From CAVQNQ01 sp963714205 (GTDB lineage Bacteria; Acidobacteriota; Terriglobia; Bryobacterales; Bryobacteraceae), in NCBI GenBank assembly GCA_963714205.1, contig CAVQNQ010000002.1:1116001-1180000 (forward strand): 64,000 nt of DNA, read 5' to 3'. The translations under genes and the position numbers were made by a program. A model generated the notes under the pieces. That model worked only from the letters and a program-made list of their open reading frames with translations. It did not search any database and was not told where the DNA came from. Positions 53,501-61,668 of the stretch are shown here, piece after piece. Each line of letters opens with the position of its first letter. The stretch's first letter is position 1.

Positions 53501-56500
53501 CGGCCAGCGCCACAACCGGCGCTACGGCGAATACCGGCACCAGCCTGAACCTGTCCCAATTCGCGGCAACGCAGGCAACCCTGACGGGGACTCAGGTCGC
53601 TCCGAACGATACGACCTCGAATCCGGACATCGCGGCACTCACCACTGCTCAAAGCGACGAGCTCGGGGTTAGCCTGGATGGAGGAACCACCCAATACATC
53701 AGCCTCCACGGCTGCACGACCCTGGACTCTGTCGTAACCGCAGTCCAGACCGCGATAACAGGCGACCCCACGGATTTAGGGCACTTGTCCGTGTCGGACA
53801 ATGGGGGCACCCTCACACTCACCAATAACAATGCCGCGGGTGCGGGTCACAGCCTCACGATCACCAACAATAATGCTTCCCAGGCTCTCGGCTTCTCAAC
53901 CCTCACGTCCACGAGCTCGGCTTATCAGGGAGTAAAGGTGACGGTTGACGGCGTCGCCCAGGTGAACGTCGATGTCAGCGGTTGTCAGTCTATGGCAGCC
54001 ATCGCGACCGCAATCGGCAACGCGGTGCACGGTGCGACGGGTGGTTCGGGTTATACCGCCGCCAGCGTCGCGCAAGGCAGCAACACCACGGGCACGCTCA
54101 CGATCGGCGGCATGACCACGGGAACCACGGGAAAGGTCGATATCGTAGCGAACGCGGCCACGGCTTTTCTGGGGCTGACCACCAACGCCACGACGGCCAA
54201 CAACACAACGGGCGTGGCGGCGGGCAATACCACGGTGAACGTAGACCTCTCCGGCCAGACCACCCAGACGGGAATTGCGCAGACCATCAACAACGCGGTG
54301 AAGGCGGTGAACCCCAGTTCCGCCAACGTGGCCGCGTTCAACGCCAATGGAACCCTCACGATCACAGGCAATGCCGCGAGCAGCTCGGGCACCGTCGATA
54401 TCGCCAACAACGCGCTCTCGAATTACCTGGGCTTTACTACGGGAAGCGCCGCGAGCGACAACAGCGGCAAATCCGCTCAGTTGCTGACGCTGAACGTCGA
54501 TGGGCAGGGAGCGAAGACGGTCGATATCAGCACGGCCACGACTCTGGGCCAAATCGCGAGCGATATCAACACCGCCGTGGGGTCGAACGTGGCTTCGGCC
54601 GCGACTGGATCCCTGGTGATCACCGGCCAGACAAAGGGCAGCGCGGGATCGGTCGATATCACCGACAACGCCGTCTCCCGGGCGTTGAAGCTGACCACCA
54701 GCGGCGAAGTTGACCAGACCGGCACCAATGCCACCGACCTGAAGCTCAACGTTGACGGGATTGGGGAAGTGGATGTCGATGTCAGCGGGGTTACGGACCT
54801 GACCAATGCCACGACCGGTCTGGCCGCGGTAATCAACTCCGCGGTGGCCGCCGCGGGCGGTACGTACGCGACGTACGGGAACATAGCCTCCGCGACAACG
54901 GATACGAATGGCAACGGAACCCTCACGCTCACCAGCAAGGCCACCGGGTCAACGGCCAGCAGCATACAGGTCATCGGCAACGCGGTCTCGACGGCGCTGG
55001 GGTTAACCGCGGGCACCACGACGGGCCAGGACTCGACCAAACTCGACCTGAACGTAGACGGGCTTGGGACCGTGGCCGTCGATCTCAGCAAGATCAGCGG
55101 CACCGGCGGCGCGGGCCACGGTACGGTTACGCAGATCGCAACTTACATCAACGCCGCGCTGGCGAAAGCGGGTGGTGGCTACAACGGCACGTACGATAGT
55201 GTCGCCACGGCCAACTCCGGCGCCGGCAGTACCGGGTACCTCTCTCTGGCCGGCGTGACGCTGGGGGGCAGCCTTTCGGTAACCAACAACGCCATGTCGA
55301 AGGCGCTGGGATTGGCCGCGGGCACCTCCGACACCAACGTCTCGGGCGCCGCTCAGACACTGAACCTGACGATAGACGGGCACAATCAGGTGAAGATCGA
55401 CCTCAGCGGCCTCGGAACCGCGAGTGTAAGCAACATCGCGGGGGCCATCAACACCGCGCTATCGAACGATACGGCCGATGGCTACGGCTCGGCCTATGCT
55501 CACGTCGCCACGGCCAACTCCAATGGAACCATCATGCTCGCCGGCGTGTCCCAGGGCGGCACGCTGACCGTCGGCAACTCGACCCTTTCAAACCTGTTGG
55601 GCCTCACAGCGAACACCTCCAACGCTTCCAATACCGGCACGGCCCCCCAGACCCTGAACATCAGCATCGACGGCAAGGCCACCGAGAATATCAGCTTCGC
55701 CAATGTCGCCGGCGGCAGTACACCGACCCTCAGCGGCATCGCCCAGGCCATCAACACCGCCCTGGCGAACGACACGGCCAATTACGGCTCCGCTTACGCC
55801 AACGCCGCCGCGGCCAACGCCAACGGAACGATCACCATCTCCGGCGAGGCGCTGGGCGCGGCGGCCGGCAAAGTCACTATCGCCAATAACACGGCCTCGC
55901 AGGTGCTGGGCCTGACCTCCGGCTCCAACCCCTCGGTCACGGTCACCGGCAACGACGAATCCCTGGCGGAGGTCGTCTCTTTCCTCAACTCGACCGCGCA
56001 GAAAGCGCTCGGCACGAGCACGGCGGCTAATATCGTCTCCCTGAACTCCAGCGGCGACGTGGTGATCTCCTCGCAGACCAAGGGCGCCAACTCCAGCGTC
56101 TCGGTGGTCGGCGCCGGCACCACGGGTAACCTGGCCGCCGCGCTGCAACTGAGCGGCTATGTGGATTCCGCCACGACGGGCCAGGCCCGCAGCCTCGCCA
56201 GCGTGGTGAACAGCCTGAAACAGTCCTTCAACAGCAACGCCACGCTCGAGGAGGCGGGGCTGACGGCCCAGGTCAACCAGGCCACCAACAGCCTGGAAAT
56301 CAAGTCCACGAACGGCACCCAGTTCCGCGTCGATGCGTGGGGCACCAAAACCACCACCACCGATTCCGACCTGGGGTTCGGCGATACCGGCACGGCCTTC
56401 ACCAACGCCCTCACCCCCGCGCAATCCACCTCCAGCATGGTCGATGTGCAAGGGGCCGCGGCTATCGGGACCGCCGCCAACGGACCCACCGGCAACACCG

Positions 56501-57183
56501 CGAGCATCTCGTTCCAGAACATGGAGTTCGGCAACGACACCCAGTCCATCTCCATCTCGGCCAACAGCTCCGCGGGCGTGCCGCAGACGCCGCTGACCAT
56601 CACCCTCGAGAACAACAACACGGCCCAGACCGGCGCCACGATCGACGCGGCCATCAGCGCCATCAACACGCAACTGCAGCAGAGCGATAATCCGACGCTG
56701 CGTTCCATCACGGCCGTCGAGCAAACCAACGCAAATGGCACCGAGAGCATCAACTTCATCAGTTCGCTCTCTTCCTTCAACGTCGCCGTGAGCAGCTCCG
56801 CGGGCGCCGCCGTGGGCGATGGCCTGAACGGTGGCGTGGCGAAGACGTTCAGTTCCACGTTGAACGGCAGCGCCAGCGGCATAGCGATCGATTCCCAGGC
56901 GGGCGCCGAAGCGGCCGTTCAGGCCGTCGGCGCCGCCGTAACCAAACTCGGCAGCGCCCAAGCGGCCGTCGGCAAGGGCGAGAACCAGTTGGGCTATGCC
57001 ATCAACCTAGCCTCGTCCCAGGTGACCAACTTCAGCGCCGCCGAATCGCAGATACGCGACGCCGACGTCGCGGCGGAGGCCGCCAATCTCACCAAGGCCC
57101 AGGTCTTGCAGCAGGCCTCGCTGGCTGCCATGGCCCAGGCCAATTCCGCGCCTCAGGCGGTATTAGCTCTCCTGAGGGGCTAA
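50569..57183 (+). CDS. fliC: Giant flagellin (2204 residues)
   Basis: The N-terminus (about residues 1-140) is an ordinary flagellin D0/D1 half: FSIQTNVNSLVAQQNLNVIN, LTSGYRINSSGDDAAGLAVA, NNANDAVSQLQIMDGGISNI. The C-terminus (about 2110-2204) is the matching half: GYAINLASSQVTNFSAAESQ, IRDADVAAEAANLTKAQVLQ, QASLAAMAQANSAPQAVLAL. Between them lie about 1950 residues of Ala/Thr/Ser/Gly/Asn-rich sequence, including Flagellin_IN-like repeats. Most flagellins have 270-600 residues. The filament core should form normally, with the insertion displayed on the surface. The frame is intact, with no stop or shift. It is controlled by its own sigma-28-like promoter and probably by FliW-CsrA. Confidence 0.95.
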   Translation: MSFSIQTNVNSLVAQQNLNVINAFQSKTIDQLTSGYRINSSGDDAAGLAVANMFRNNVAEVSQGVNNANDAVSQLQIMDGGISNISTMLDRLQTLATQSASGTFTGDRTVLNNEFQSVVGEIDRQAQAIGLNTGGTFAKSLDVYIGGGSGSTSQAALQDGIVNLDLTKSTVDSASLGLTGMKAIAGTVAANGTDIGTGSSNGTTVQDIVSSSAGNAEAKSGYATFVLAGPGFSDDSQVSVAASLTGVSDVNTLVTAINTAIANAAGGSTQADQALKSAGIVATVNTDQYGHQQLAFSSSTTAFQVTAGDQMANALMGNFASAGSPTGVAVTSTVTGATTDLATNPFTPAGVSVQVQGAGLAGPVNFTFSSADSSVSDATSDLIKQVNQNAQLQQAGITASLTSDNKLQFTSATGATFTVSSSGDTANALGLGTFVTALNGAASYSDITAGTAYSQAATGNGVATLGFSLDGGATGGITPASITGAATGTGYNGGGTPNGTVDNAAGALGTMTLTLNGNSTVTVNFGLDANQSGTETAQQAADFINNQIQTQAGYGSDVKLATVDSATNTIVLTGPPDGAGTISASGTAASALGLTAVSGATIVAASGSAGNTVSVNLAGDDATGAVATGTAAAAANIATGTNTMELNIDGTAVNANFANDVNAAGTAAAFTSATLGSNGAASTVGLSSLQGTAASIAGGGITGVTSPSPSGTVNLSGYAAVKAASTGTAIAGATSATAGSVDLSGFAATSASTTSAALGTGGTADPTLSTLLSGYAAKAATVTGGALGTSANTAVGAGYALDVTQFAAAAASATGTTQLASTGLNLGAFAAQAAVMTGTAVAANDTATISALGNLNPADTSDNLIITVNDGTNTYTHAVNISGATNLDGVVSAINNDTTLNAGGTHHVVASDANGVLTLTSGGDLAGGATGAAKTITVAANNASLAVGLSTSGQVANSTAQGANYTGLQLTVDTPAQAASATTGATANTGTSLNLSQFAATQATLTGTQVAPNDTTSNPDIAALTTAQSDELGVSLDGGTTQYISLHGCTTLDSVVTAVQTAITGDPTDLGHLSVSDNGGTLTLTNNNAAGAGHSLTITNNNASQALGFSTLTSTSSAYQGVKVTVDGVAQVNVDVSGCQSMAAIATAIGNAVHGATGGSGYTAASVAQGSNTTGTLTIGGMTTGTTGKVDIVANAATAFLGLTTNATTANNTTGVAAGNTTVNVDLSGQTTQTGIAQTINNAVKAVNPSSANVAAFNANGTLTITGNAASSSGTVDIANNALSNYLGFTTGSAASDNSGKSAQLLTLNVDGQGAKTVDISTATTLGQIASDINTAVGSNVASAATGSLVITGQTKGSAGSVDITDNAVSRALKLTTSGEVDQTGTNATDLKLNVDGIGEVDVDVSGVTDLTNATTGLAAVINSAVAAAGGTYATYGNIASATTDTNGNGTLTLTSKATGSTASSIQVIGNAVSTALGLTAGTTTGQDSTKLDLNVDGLGTVAVDLSKISGTGGAGHGTVTQIATYINAALAKAGGGYNGTYDSVATANSGAGSTGYLSLAGVTLGGSLSVTNNAMSKALGLAAGTSDTNVSGAAQTLNLTIDGHNQVKIDLSGLGTASVSNIAGAINTALSNDTADGYGSAYAHVATANSNGTIMLAGVSQGGTLTVGNSTLSNLLGLTANTSNASNTGTAPQTLNISIDGKATENISFANVAGGSTPTLSGIAQAINTALANDTANYGSAYANAAAANANGTITISGEALGAAAGKVTIANNTASQVLGLTSGSNPSVTVTGNDESLAEVVSFLNSTAQKALGTSTAANIVSLNSSGDVVISSQTKGANSSVSVVGAGTTGNLAAALQLSGYVDSATTGQARSLASVVNSLKQSFNSNATLEEAGLTAQVNQATNSLEIKSTNGTQFRVDAWGTKTTTTDSDLGFGDTGTAFTNALTPAQSTSSMVDVQGAAAIGTAANGPTGNTASISFQNMEFGNDTQSISISANSSAGVPQTPLTITLENNNTAQTGATIDAAISAINTQLQQSDNPTLRSITAVEQTNANGTESINFISSLSSFNVAVSSSAGAAVGDGLNGGVAKTFSSTLNGSASGIAIDSQAGAEAAVQAVGAAVTKLGSAQAAVGKGENQLGYAINLASSQVTNFSAAESQIRDADVAAEAANLTKAQVLQQASLAAMAQANSAPQAVLALLRG
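52708..53094 (+). repeat. Ala-rich short repeats in the flagellin insertion
   Basis: Short motifs recur at 60-90 base intervals and encode NLSGYAA (about 52708), DLSGFAA (52786), LLSGYAA (52876), DVTQFAA (52972) and NLGAFAA (53041); a sixth, NLSQFAA, lies at about 53545. Each is followed by a low-complexity Ala/Ser/Thr stretch such as KAATVTGGALG or AASATGTTQ. Translated, this is a block of very low complexity, about 130 residues long. Confidence 0.7.
53938..55920 (+). repeat. Tandem Flagellin_IN-like repeats (about 85-105 residues each)
   Basis: At least six units share the plan [L/V]xV/IDG...V(D)[V/L]SG...IAxxINxA[V/L]...A...NGTLTIxG...G...V.NNA.S..LGLT. Unit starts (the xVDG strand) fall at about 53938, 54490, 54745, 55048, 55360 and 55654, with a more divergent unit near 54235. 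Units have diverged substantially in DNA and protein, which suggests old duplication followed by selection rather than recent slippage. Confidence 0.8.
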
Positions 57184-57200
57184 CCAGTAACCTGACAACC

Positions 57201-57223
57201 GGGCCGGCGCTCTCCGCCGGCCC
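57201..57223 (+). terminator. Strong hairpin after the flagellin gene
   Basis: GGGCCGGCG (57201-57209) and CGCCGGCCC (57215-57223) form a perfect 9-bp GC stem with loop CTCTC, 18 bases after the flagellin stop. No U-tract follows, so it may act as an inefficient terminator or an mRNA 3'-end stabiliser that lowers fliD expression relative to flagellin. Confidence 0.6.
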
Positions 57224-57281
57224 GCCAACTTGTGGGCGTTAGCGCGGGCTCGAGCGCCGCGCCGCGCCCCAGGGGGCTTTC

Positions 57282-58646
57282 ATGGGAACCACCAGCAGCG
57301 CCACCGCTTCGCTCTTCACGGGCAGCAGCGCGTTTGCGCAGTCTTTGCAGGCCTCCATCACGCAGGCGGTCAATATCGCTACCCTGCCGATCACACAGTT
57401 GCAAAACGAAGTGACCAGCCTGCAGAACCAGTCCTCCGACCTATCGGGAATCGACTCCAAGTTCGCCTCGCTCCAGACCGCCATCGCAGGCATCGATCAG
57501 GCCATGGACGGCTCCTCCTATGAAACCGACGTTTCGGATACCAGCGTGGTGAGCGCCACCACCTCGACAGGCGTCATGGAGGGGAATTATGCGATCGAGG
57601 TGGACAGTGCCGGCGCGTATGCCTCCAGCATGACGACGAGTTCCTGGGTCGACAGCGCCAACCAGCCTGGCCAGCAAACTACCTACCAGCTCGTAGTCGG
57701 GAGCAACACCTACAACATCACTCCGGCCGATAACAGCGCCGCCACGGTGGCCGCCGCCATCAATGCCCAGGCCGGAAACCAGGTGCAAGCCACGGTGGTC
57801 AACGTGGGATCGAGCGGCAGCCCCGACGAACGCATTTCGCTCCAGAGCACCACGCTCGGACCGGAGACCCTGGATATCCAACTGAACGGCGCCAGCCTGC
57901 AAACCCCGCAAACCACCGGGGTGCTGGCGTCGTATATCGTCAACGACTCCGGCGAGACGGTCACCAGCGATTCGCAGTCGGTCGATATCGCTCCCGGATT
58001 GACCGTGAACCTGCTCTCGAGCGATCCGGGCAATCCGGTGAACATCACGGTGACACGCTCGACTTCCGCGCTGAGCACGGCGCTATCGAGCTTCGCCGAT
58101 GCCTACAATGCCGTCCAGAGCGCGCTCCAGAACGAAAGGGGACAATCGAGCGGATATTTGAATGGGCAATCCATCGTCTATGAGATGACGGACGCCCTGC
58201 AAGGCCTGGCGACCTATACGTCGCCGGGATCCGCGGTCAGCGGGCTGGCCGATCTCGGCCTGACTCTCAACGACGACGGCACGCTGACCTTCGACCCCAC
58301 CACCTTCATGGGGGAGGATTTCGGGAACTCGACCGCCGTGGACTCGTTTCTAGGCACCGCCACGACCGGCGGATTCCTGGAAGCGGCCACCAACGCGATG
58401 ACCGGGCTGGAGGATCCCACCACGGGGATCATCAAGACCGACGAAACCGACATGCAAAACCAGATCACCTCGCTCAACAGCCAGATCTCCACCAGACAGG
58501 ATCAGGTCAATACGCTGCAGCAGAACCTCACCACTCAAATGGACGCCGCCGACGCGGCTATAGCGACCATGGAACAGCAATACACCTACCTGTCCGGTAT
58601 GTTCCAGGCCGAGCAGGTGGCCAATGAGCAATATTCGGGCCTCTGA
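57282..58646 (+). CDS. fliD: Flagellar cap protein FliD
   Basis: A 454-residue protein. The N-terminal FliD domain includes QNEVTSLQNQSSDLSGIDSKF and SYETDVSDTSVVSATTSTGV. A central region contains AVEVDSAG-like and Flagellin_IN-type segments (TYQLVVGSNTYNITPADNSA). The C-terminal coiled coil is TDMQNQITSLNSQISTRQDQ and NTLQQNLTTQMDAADAAIATMEQQ. FliD forms the pentameric or hexameric cap under which exported flagellin folds. It is of normal size despite the giant flagellin, so the cap chamber must accommodate the large insertion domain. Confidence 0.92.
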   Translation: MGTTSSATASLFTGSSAFAQSLQASITQAVNIATLPITQLQNEVTSLQNQSSDLSGIDSKFASLQTAIAGIDQAMDGSSYETDVSDTSVVSATTSTGVMEGNYAIEVDSAGAYASSMTTSSWVDSANQPGQQTTYQLVVGSNTYNITPADNSAATVAAAINAQAGNQVQATVVNVGSSGSPDERISLQSTTLGPETLDIQLNGASLQTPQTTGVLASYIVNDSGETVTSDSQSVDIAPGLTVNLLSSDPGNPVNITVTRSTSALSTALSSFADAYNAVQSALQNERGQSSGYLNGQSIVYEMTDALQGLATYTSPGSAVSGLADLGLTLNDDGTLTFDPTTFMGEDFGNSTAVDSFLGTATTGGFLEAATNAMTGLEDPTTGIIKTDETDMQNQITSLNSQISTRQDQVNTLQQNLTTQMDAADAAIATMEQQYTYLSGMFQAEQVANEQYSGL

Positions 58647-58657
58647 GCGGGATAAAT

Positions 58658-58960
58658 ATGCACGAAATTCCCATAAACAGCGATTTTGAGGCCGCCATCC
58701 GGGCGGCCTTTGGCGCCGGCGAGTTTGCGCGCGCGCGGAGACTGTGGATCGAATGGGCCGCACAGACGGAAGCGGCCATTCGCAGCCGCTCGGCTTCTCA
58801 GGACACCCTGGCGCGAATGCGCGCGTTGATCGATTGGGCGCGCCTGGTGCACCTCTCCTTCCGCGCGCGGGCTTCCGGCCGCCTCGCCGCGCTGCACGCC
58901 GCCGCCGTCTACTCCGGCCCGCCGGCCCGGCCCGCCGGATCGTTCCGCGCCCGCCTGTGA
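58658..58960 (+). CDS. Small protein downstream of fliD, possible flagellar chaperone
   Basis: A 100-residue helical protein (FEAAIRAAFGAGEFARARRL WIEWAAQTEAAIRSRS, then MRALIDWARLVHLSFRARAS). It begins 12 bases after fliD, where many genomes encode the FliS and FliT export chaperones. The sequence does not show the conserved FliS start, and its length suits FliT better, but I cannot confirm either. The C-terminus is basic and Pro-rich (PARPAGSFRARL). It is the last gene on this strand before a convergent 10-base gap. Confidence 0.55.
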   Translation: MHEIPINSDFEAAIRAAFGAGEFARARRLWIEWAAQTEAAIRSRSASQDTLARMRALIDWARLVHLSFRARASGRLAALHAAAVYSGPPARPAGSFRARL

Positions 58961-58970
58961 CCACCCCGGC

Positions 58971-60806
58971 TCACCACAGGTAATCCTTGGCGATTTCGCG
59001 CTTATCGTACCCATCCAGCACGTGAACCACGCGGATCTTCTTGAGCGACACCGGAGAAAGCTGGCCGATCGGGATGTAAACGACCGTGCGGCCCATGCGC
59101 GCGGCGATGGTCTTGAAAATGGAGCGCGGCGGCTTGGCGGCTACGTAGACCACGTGGCGATGAACCGAGTAGTCCAGGGCCGCCAGCAGCAGCCGCTCAG
59201 ACTTCGATTCGGCGAATTCGTAATCCGCGTCCCGCCAAACGTCGTACATGCGCCGCGGAGGCAGGCTCATCAGGAAACCGCCGTACTCGGCGCGGCCGAT
59301 GCCCGGCCCCGCCAGGTTGTCGAAGGGAAAAGTGGAGTAGAAGGCCATGTCCGATTCGTTCTGGTTTTCGCCCAGCCAGGTGGTGGCGTAAGGATAGCGG
59401 TTGTCGCGGTCCTCGTCGAAAATCACCACCACCGAGCCCACTTCGCCGCGGATCTTCTGAAACTGGCGGACGTAGATGCGGCCTTCGTACCACTTGCGGA
59501 TGGTTTCGCGCAGGTCGACGCCGTCCAGGATCGAAGTGGTAAACGGCTCCACGCTCACGCGCTCCTCCGAGAGGATGCTCTTGCCCTTCTTCCGGAGGAA
59601 GCGCCCGTAATCCTCGATGACCAGGTCCTCGGGCGGGTAGGAACAGATGCTGGTCCCGTTCAACTGGCTGGCCCACTCGCCGGGAAACTTCTCTTTCCGG
59701 CGCGGCTTCAATCCGAACGGCCGCGGGCGCCGCTTGGCGCTGGGAAGGCGGCGGCGCAGGCGAATGCGCCGCGTGTCCATCCAGACCTCGTCGCCGGAGA
59801 TGCGCATCGTCATCGCTTCGGATTCGGCCTTCTGGGGCGGGTAGCGGCCGGCCGCTTCCCAGACCTCCCAGGCGTAGTTGTCGTCGGCCGCGCCGCGCGC
59901 CGCCACGGCCAATTCGAAAATGCCGGCCGAGAGCTGGCCGCCGGCCAGCGCCAGGTTGCGCGTGTAGCGCGCCAGCAGGCGGCGCTGCCAGTGCGCCAGG
60001 CGCTCGCCCGTCGAGGTCTCGTACCGCTTCTCGGCCTCGCGCAGGACGGCCAGCTGCGCGTGGCGGCGATCGATCAGTTTCCAGTCCGCCGCCGACTGCC
60101 GGAAAGACTCGTAGCGCCACTGGAGCTGGGGATACTCGGCGCAGATCTCGGCCAGGCATTCGGGGTGCGCGTTGAAGACCTCGACGTCCTCGCGGTGCGT
60201 GCGCGCCAGGGGCTGCGCCTGGGGTTCCTCCATGGCGTCCAGCAAGGGGTCCAGCAGGTTGAGCGATACCACCACCATGACGGTTTCAAGCGGGTTGGCG
60301 CCCTGGAGTTTCCAGGCGATGCCCTGGGCGTGCCGGGCGATCTCCTCCGAGCGCGGCTGGGGATAGACGCGGTAGGCTTCCACGTAACGGTCCAAGCCGA
60401 TATGCCGGACCGCGAAGGAATCGGGATAGGCGTCCAAAAGATGCGGCCGCTCGCCCGCGTCGGGGTCCGCGAAGACGATTTCGGCGCCGGTCTCGAGCCC
60501 GGTGCGAATGGCCTCGGTAAAGGGGTCGGCCGGCTCGATGGGAATATACACCGCGCGGTCGCCGTCGGAGGTGTCGTCCGGGTAAAAGATCAGGGATATC
60601 TCGGGCAGGCGCTCGACGGCGCGCAGCCAGGCCCGCTCGAGGGTGACTGGCAGTTCCAGCGCCACCACGCGCGGGCGGTCGCGCAGAATCGCCTGGCGCA
60701 CCTCGATCGAGAATTCCAGCCGGCCCGGAACCACCGGGAAGTAGGTGAAACGCCCGCGCTTCAGGCTTCCCGCGTCAGGCAGGGGAAGATCGGTCTCTCC
60801 GGGCAT
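58971..60806 (-). CDS. Large protein of unknown function paired with MoxR ATPase
   Basis: 611 residues from the ATG at 60806, which has GAGGAAG upstream; an in-frame TTG at 60839 is less likely. It overlaps the ATPase gene by 32 bases. The N-terminal part (GRLEFSIEVRQAILRDRPRV, VALELPVTLERAWLRAVERL, then DRAVYIPIEPADPFTEAIRT) resembles the TraB/ChaN/DUF5682 type of domain seen beside MoxR ATPases. The middle is a helical, basic region (RRLLARYTRNLALAGGQLSA, RIRLRRRLPSAKRRPRPFGL). The C-terminal third (FDEDRDNRYPYATTWLGENQ NESDMAFYSTFP) is unlike anything I can name. No von Willebrand A domain is apparent. The function is unknown. Confidence 0.7.
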   Translation of the reverse strand: MPGETDLPLPDAGSLKRGRFTYFPVVPGRLEFSIEVRQAILRDRPRVVALELPVTLERAWLRAVERLPEISLIFYPDDTSDGDRAVYIPIEPADPFTEAIRTGLETGAEIVFADPDAGERPHLLDAYPDSFAVRHIGLDRYVEAYRVYPQPRSEEIARHAQGIAWKLQGANPLETVMVVVSLNLLDPLLDAMEEPQAQPLARTHREDVEVFNAHPECLAEICAEYPQLQWRYESFRQSAADWKLIDRRHAQLAVLREAEKRYETSTGERLAHWQRRLLARYTRNLALAGGQLSAGIFELAVAARGAADDNYAWEVWEAAGRYPPQKAESEAMTMRISGDEVWMDTRRIRLRRRLPSAKRRPRPFGLKPRRKEKFPGEWASQLNGTSICSYPPEDLVIEDYGRFLRKKGKSILSEERVSVEPFTTSILDGVDLRETIRKWYEGRIYVRQFQKIRGEVGSVVVIFDEDRDNRYPYATTWLGENQNESDMAFYSTFPFDNLAGPGIGRAEYGGFLMSLPPRRMYDVWRDADYEFAESKSERLLLAALDYSVHRHVVYVAAKPPRSIFKTIAARMGRTVVYIPIGQLSPVSLKKIRVVHVLDGYDKREIAKDYLW

Positions 60807-61617
60807 AACGCAGGGCTTCCTCTCCCAGCACCTGGACAATGGCTGACTCCAGGGCCTGAGTCTCGTGCGCGCGCTGGGTGGCCAGGCTTCTCAGTTTGAT
60901 GGCGTAGCGCGCCACGTTGATGCCGTCGCGCACCGTGTAACGCTCGTCGGCGGCATGCGCCATTTGCAGAAAATCGGTCACGTAATGGAGGATACGCTCC
61001 TCGGCGAAGGGCAGGTTCTCTTTCAGGATGTGGTATTCCTCGTCGCGTTCCGGGAAATCGATGAAGATCTGGGGCTGCAGGCGGGAGTGAATGTACTCGG
61101 GCAGTTCGAAGGTGGAGGCGTCGTCGTTCATGGTGGCCACCAGACGGAACTGGGGGTGGGCCTTGATCTTGATTCCGGCCACGATGGACTCCACGTAGCG
61201 GCGGTTATCGAGCAGCGGGGCCAGGCTGGCCCAGCTCTTCTCGCTCATGCGATTGCCCTCGTCGAGGATGGCGACGCCGCCGCGGATCATGGCCGTGACC
61301 AGCGGGGAGGCCACGTAGCGCAGGCTGCCTTCGCCCTCGATGACGGGGGTGATCAGCAGGTCCTCGGGGCGGGTGTCGAGGGTGGCTTGCAGGATGTAGG
61401 CTTCGCGGCCCATGCGCCGGGCAGCCGCATAGGCCAGGGTGGTCTTGCCCACGCCAGGCTTTCCCAGCAGGCGCGGGTTCATGGGCAAGTCCTGATCGTC
61501 GACGACCATCCAGGCGGCCAGCAACTGGCGCATCAGCTCTTCCTGCCCGACCCACTGGATCGCCAATTCGTCGGGGTGGGCAAGGTGCAAAATGACGCCT
61601 TCGATCTCGATCGGCAT
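60775..61617 (-). CDS. MoxR-type AAA+ ATPase
   Basis: A 280-residue protein. Walker A is LLGKPGVGKTTLAYA, Walker B is GGVAILDEGNRMSEKSW, sensor 1 is RLVATMNDD, and an arginine-finger region lies in IHSRLQPQIFIDFPERDEEY. This fits the MoxR/RavA class, whose members act as chaperones that load cofactors or assemble complexes, usually with a partner encoded next door. Here the partner is the overlapping 611-residue protein. The pair is not obviously flagellar, though it lies between flagellar genes. Confidence 0.9.
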   Translation of the reverse strand: MPIEIEGVILHLAHPDELAIQWVGQEELMRQLLAAWMVVDDQDLPMNPRLLGKPGVGKTTLAYAAARRMGREAYILQATLDTRPEDLLITPVIEGEGSLRYVASPLVTAMIRGGVAILDEGNRMSEKSWASLAPLLDNRRYVESIVAGIKIKAHPQFRLVATMNDDASTFELPEYIHSRLQPQIFIDFPERDEEYHILKENLPFAEERILHYVTDFLQMAHAADERYTVRDGINVARYAIKLRSLATQRAHETQALESAIVQVLGEEALRYARRDRSSPA

Positions 61618-61668
61618 ATCCTAGCTCTATTATGGGGCAGGGACGCCGGCGCGGCGCCGAAAACGCGC

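Noticed and set aside
52360..53709. Minus-strand frames inside the flagellin insertion as a separate gene or inserted element
   Set aside because: They are shadows of the repetitive coding strand. The flagellin frame is continuous with flagellin-like motifs on both sides.
50569..57183. Flagellin insertion as a prophage, transposon or sequencing chimera
   Set aside because: There are no transposase genes or terminal repeats and the frame is unbroken over 6.6 kb. Composition and repeat type (Flagellin_IN-like) fit a surface domain of flagellin.
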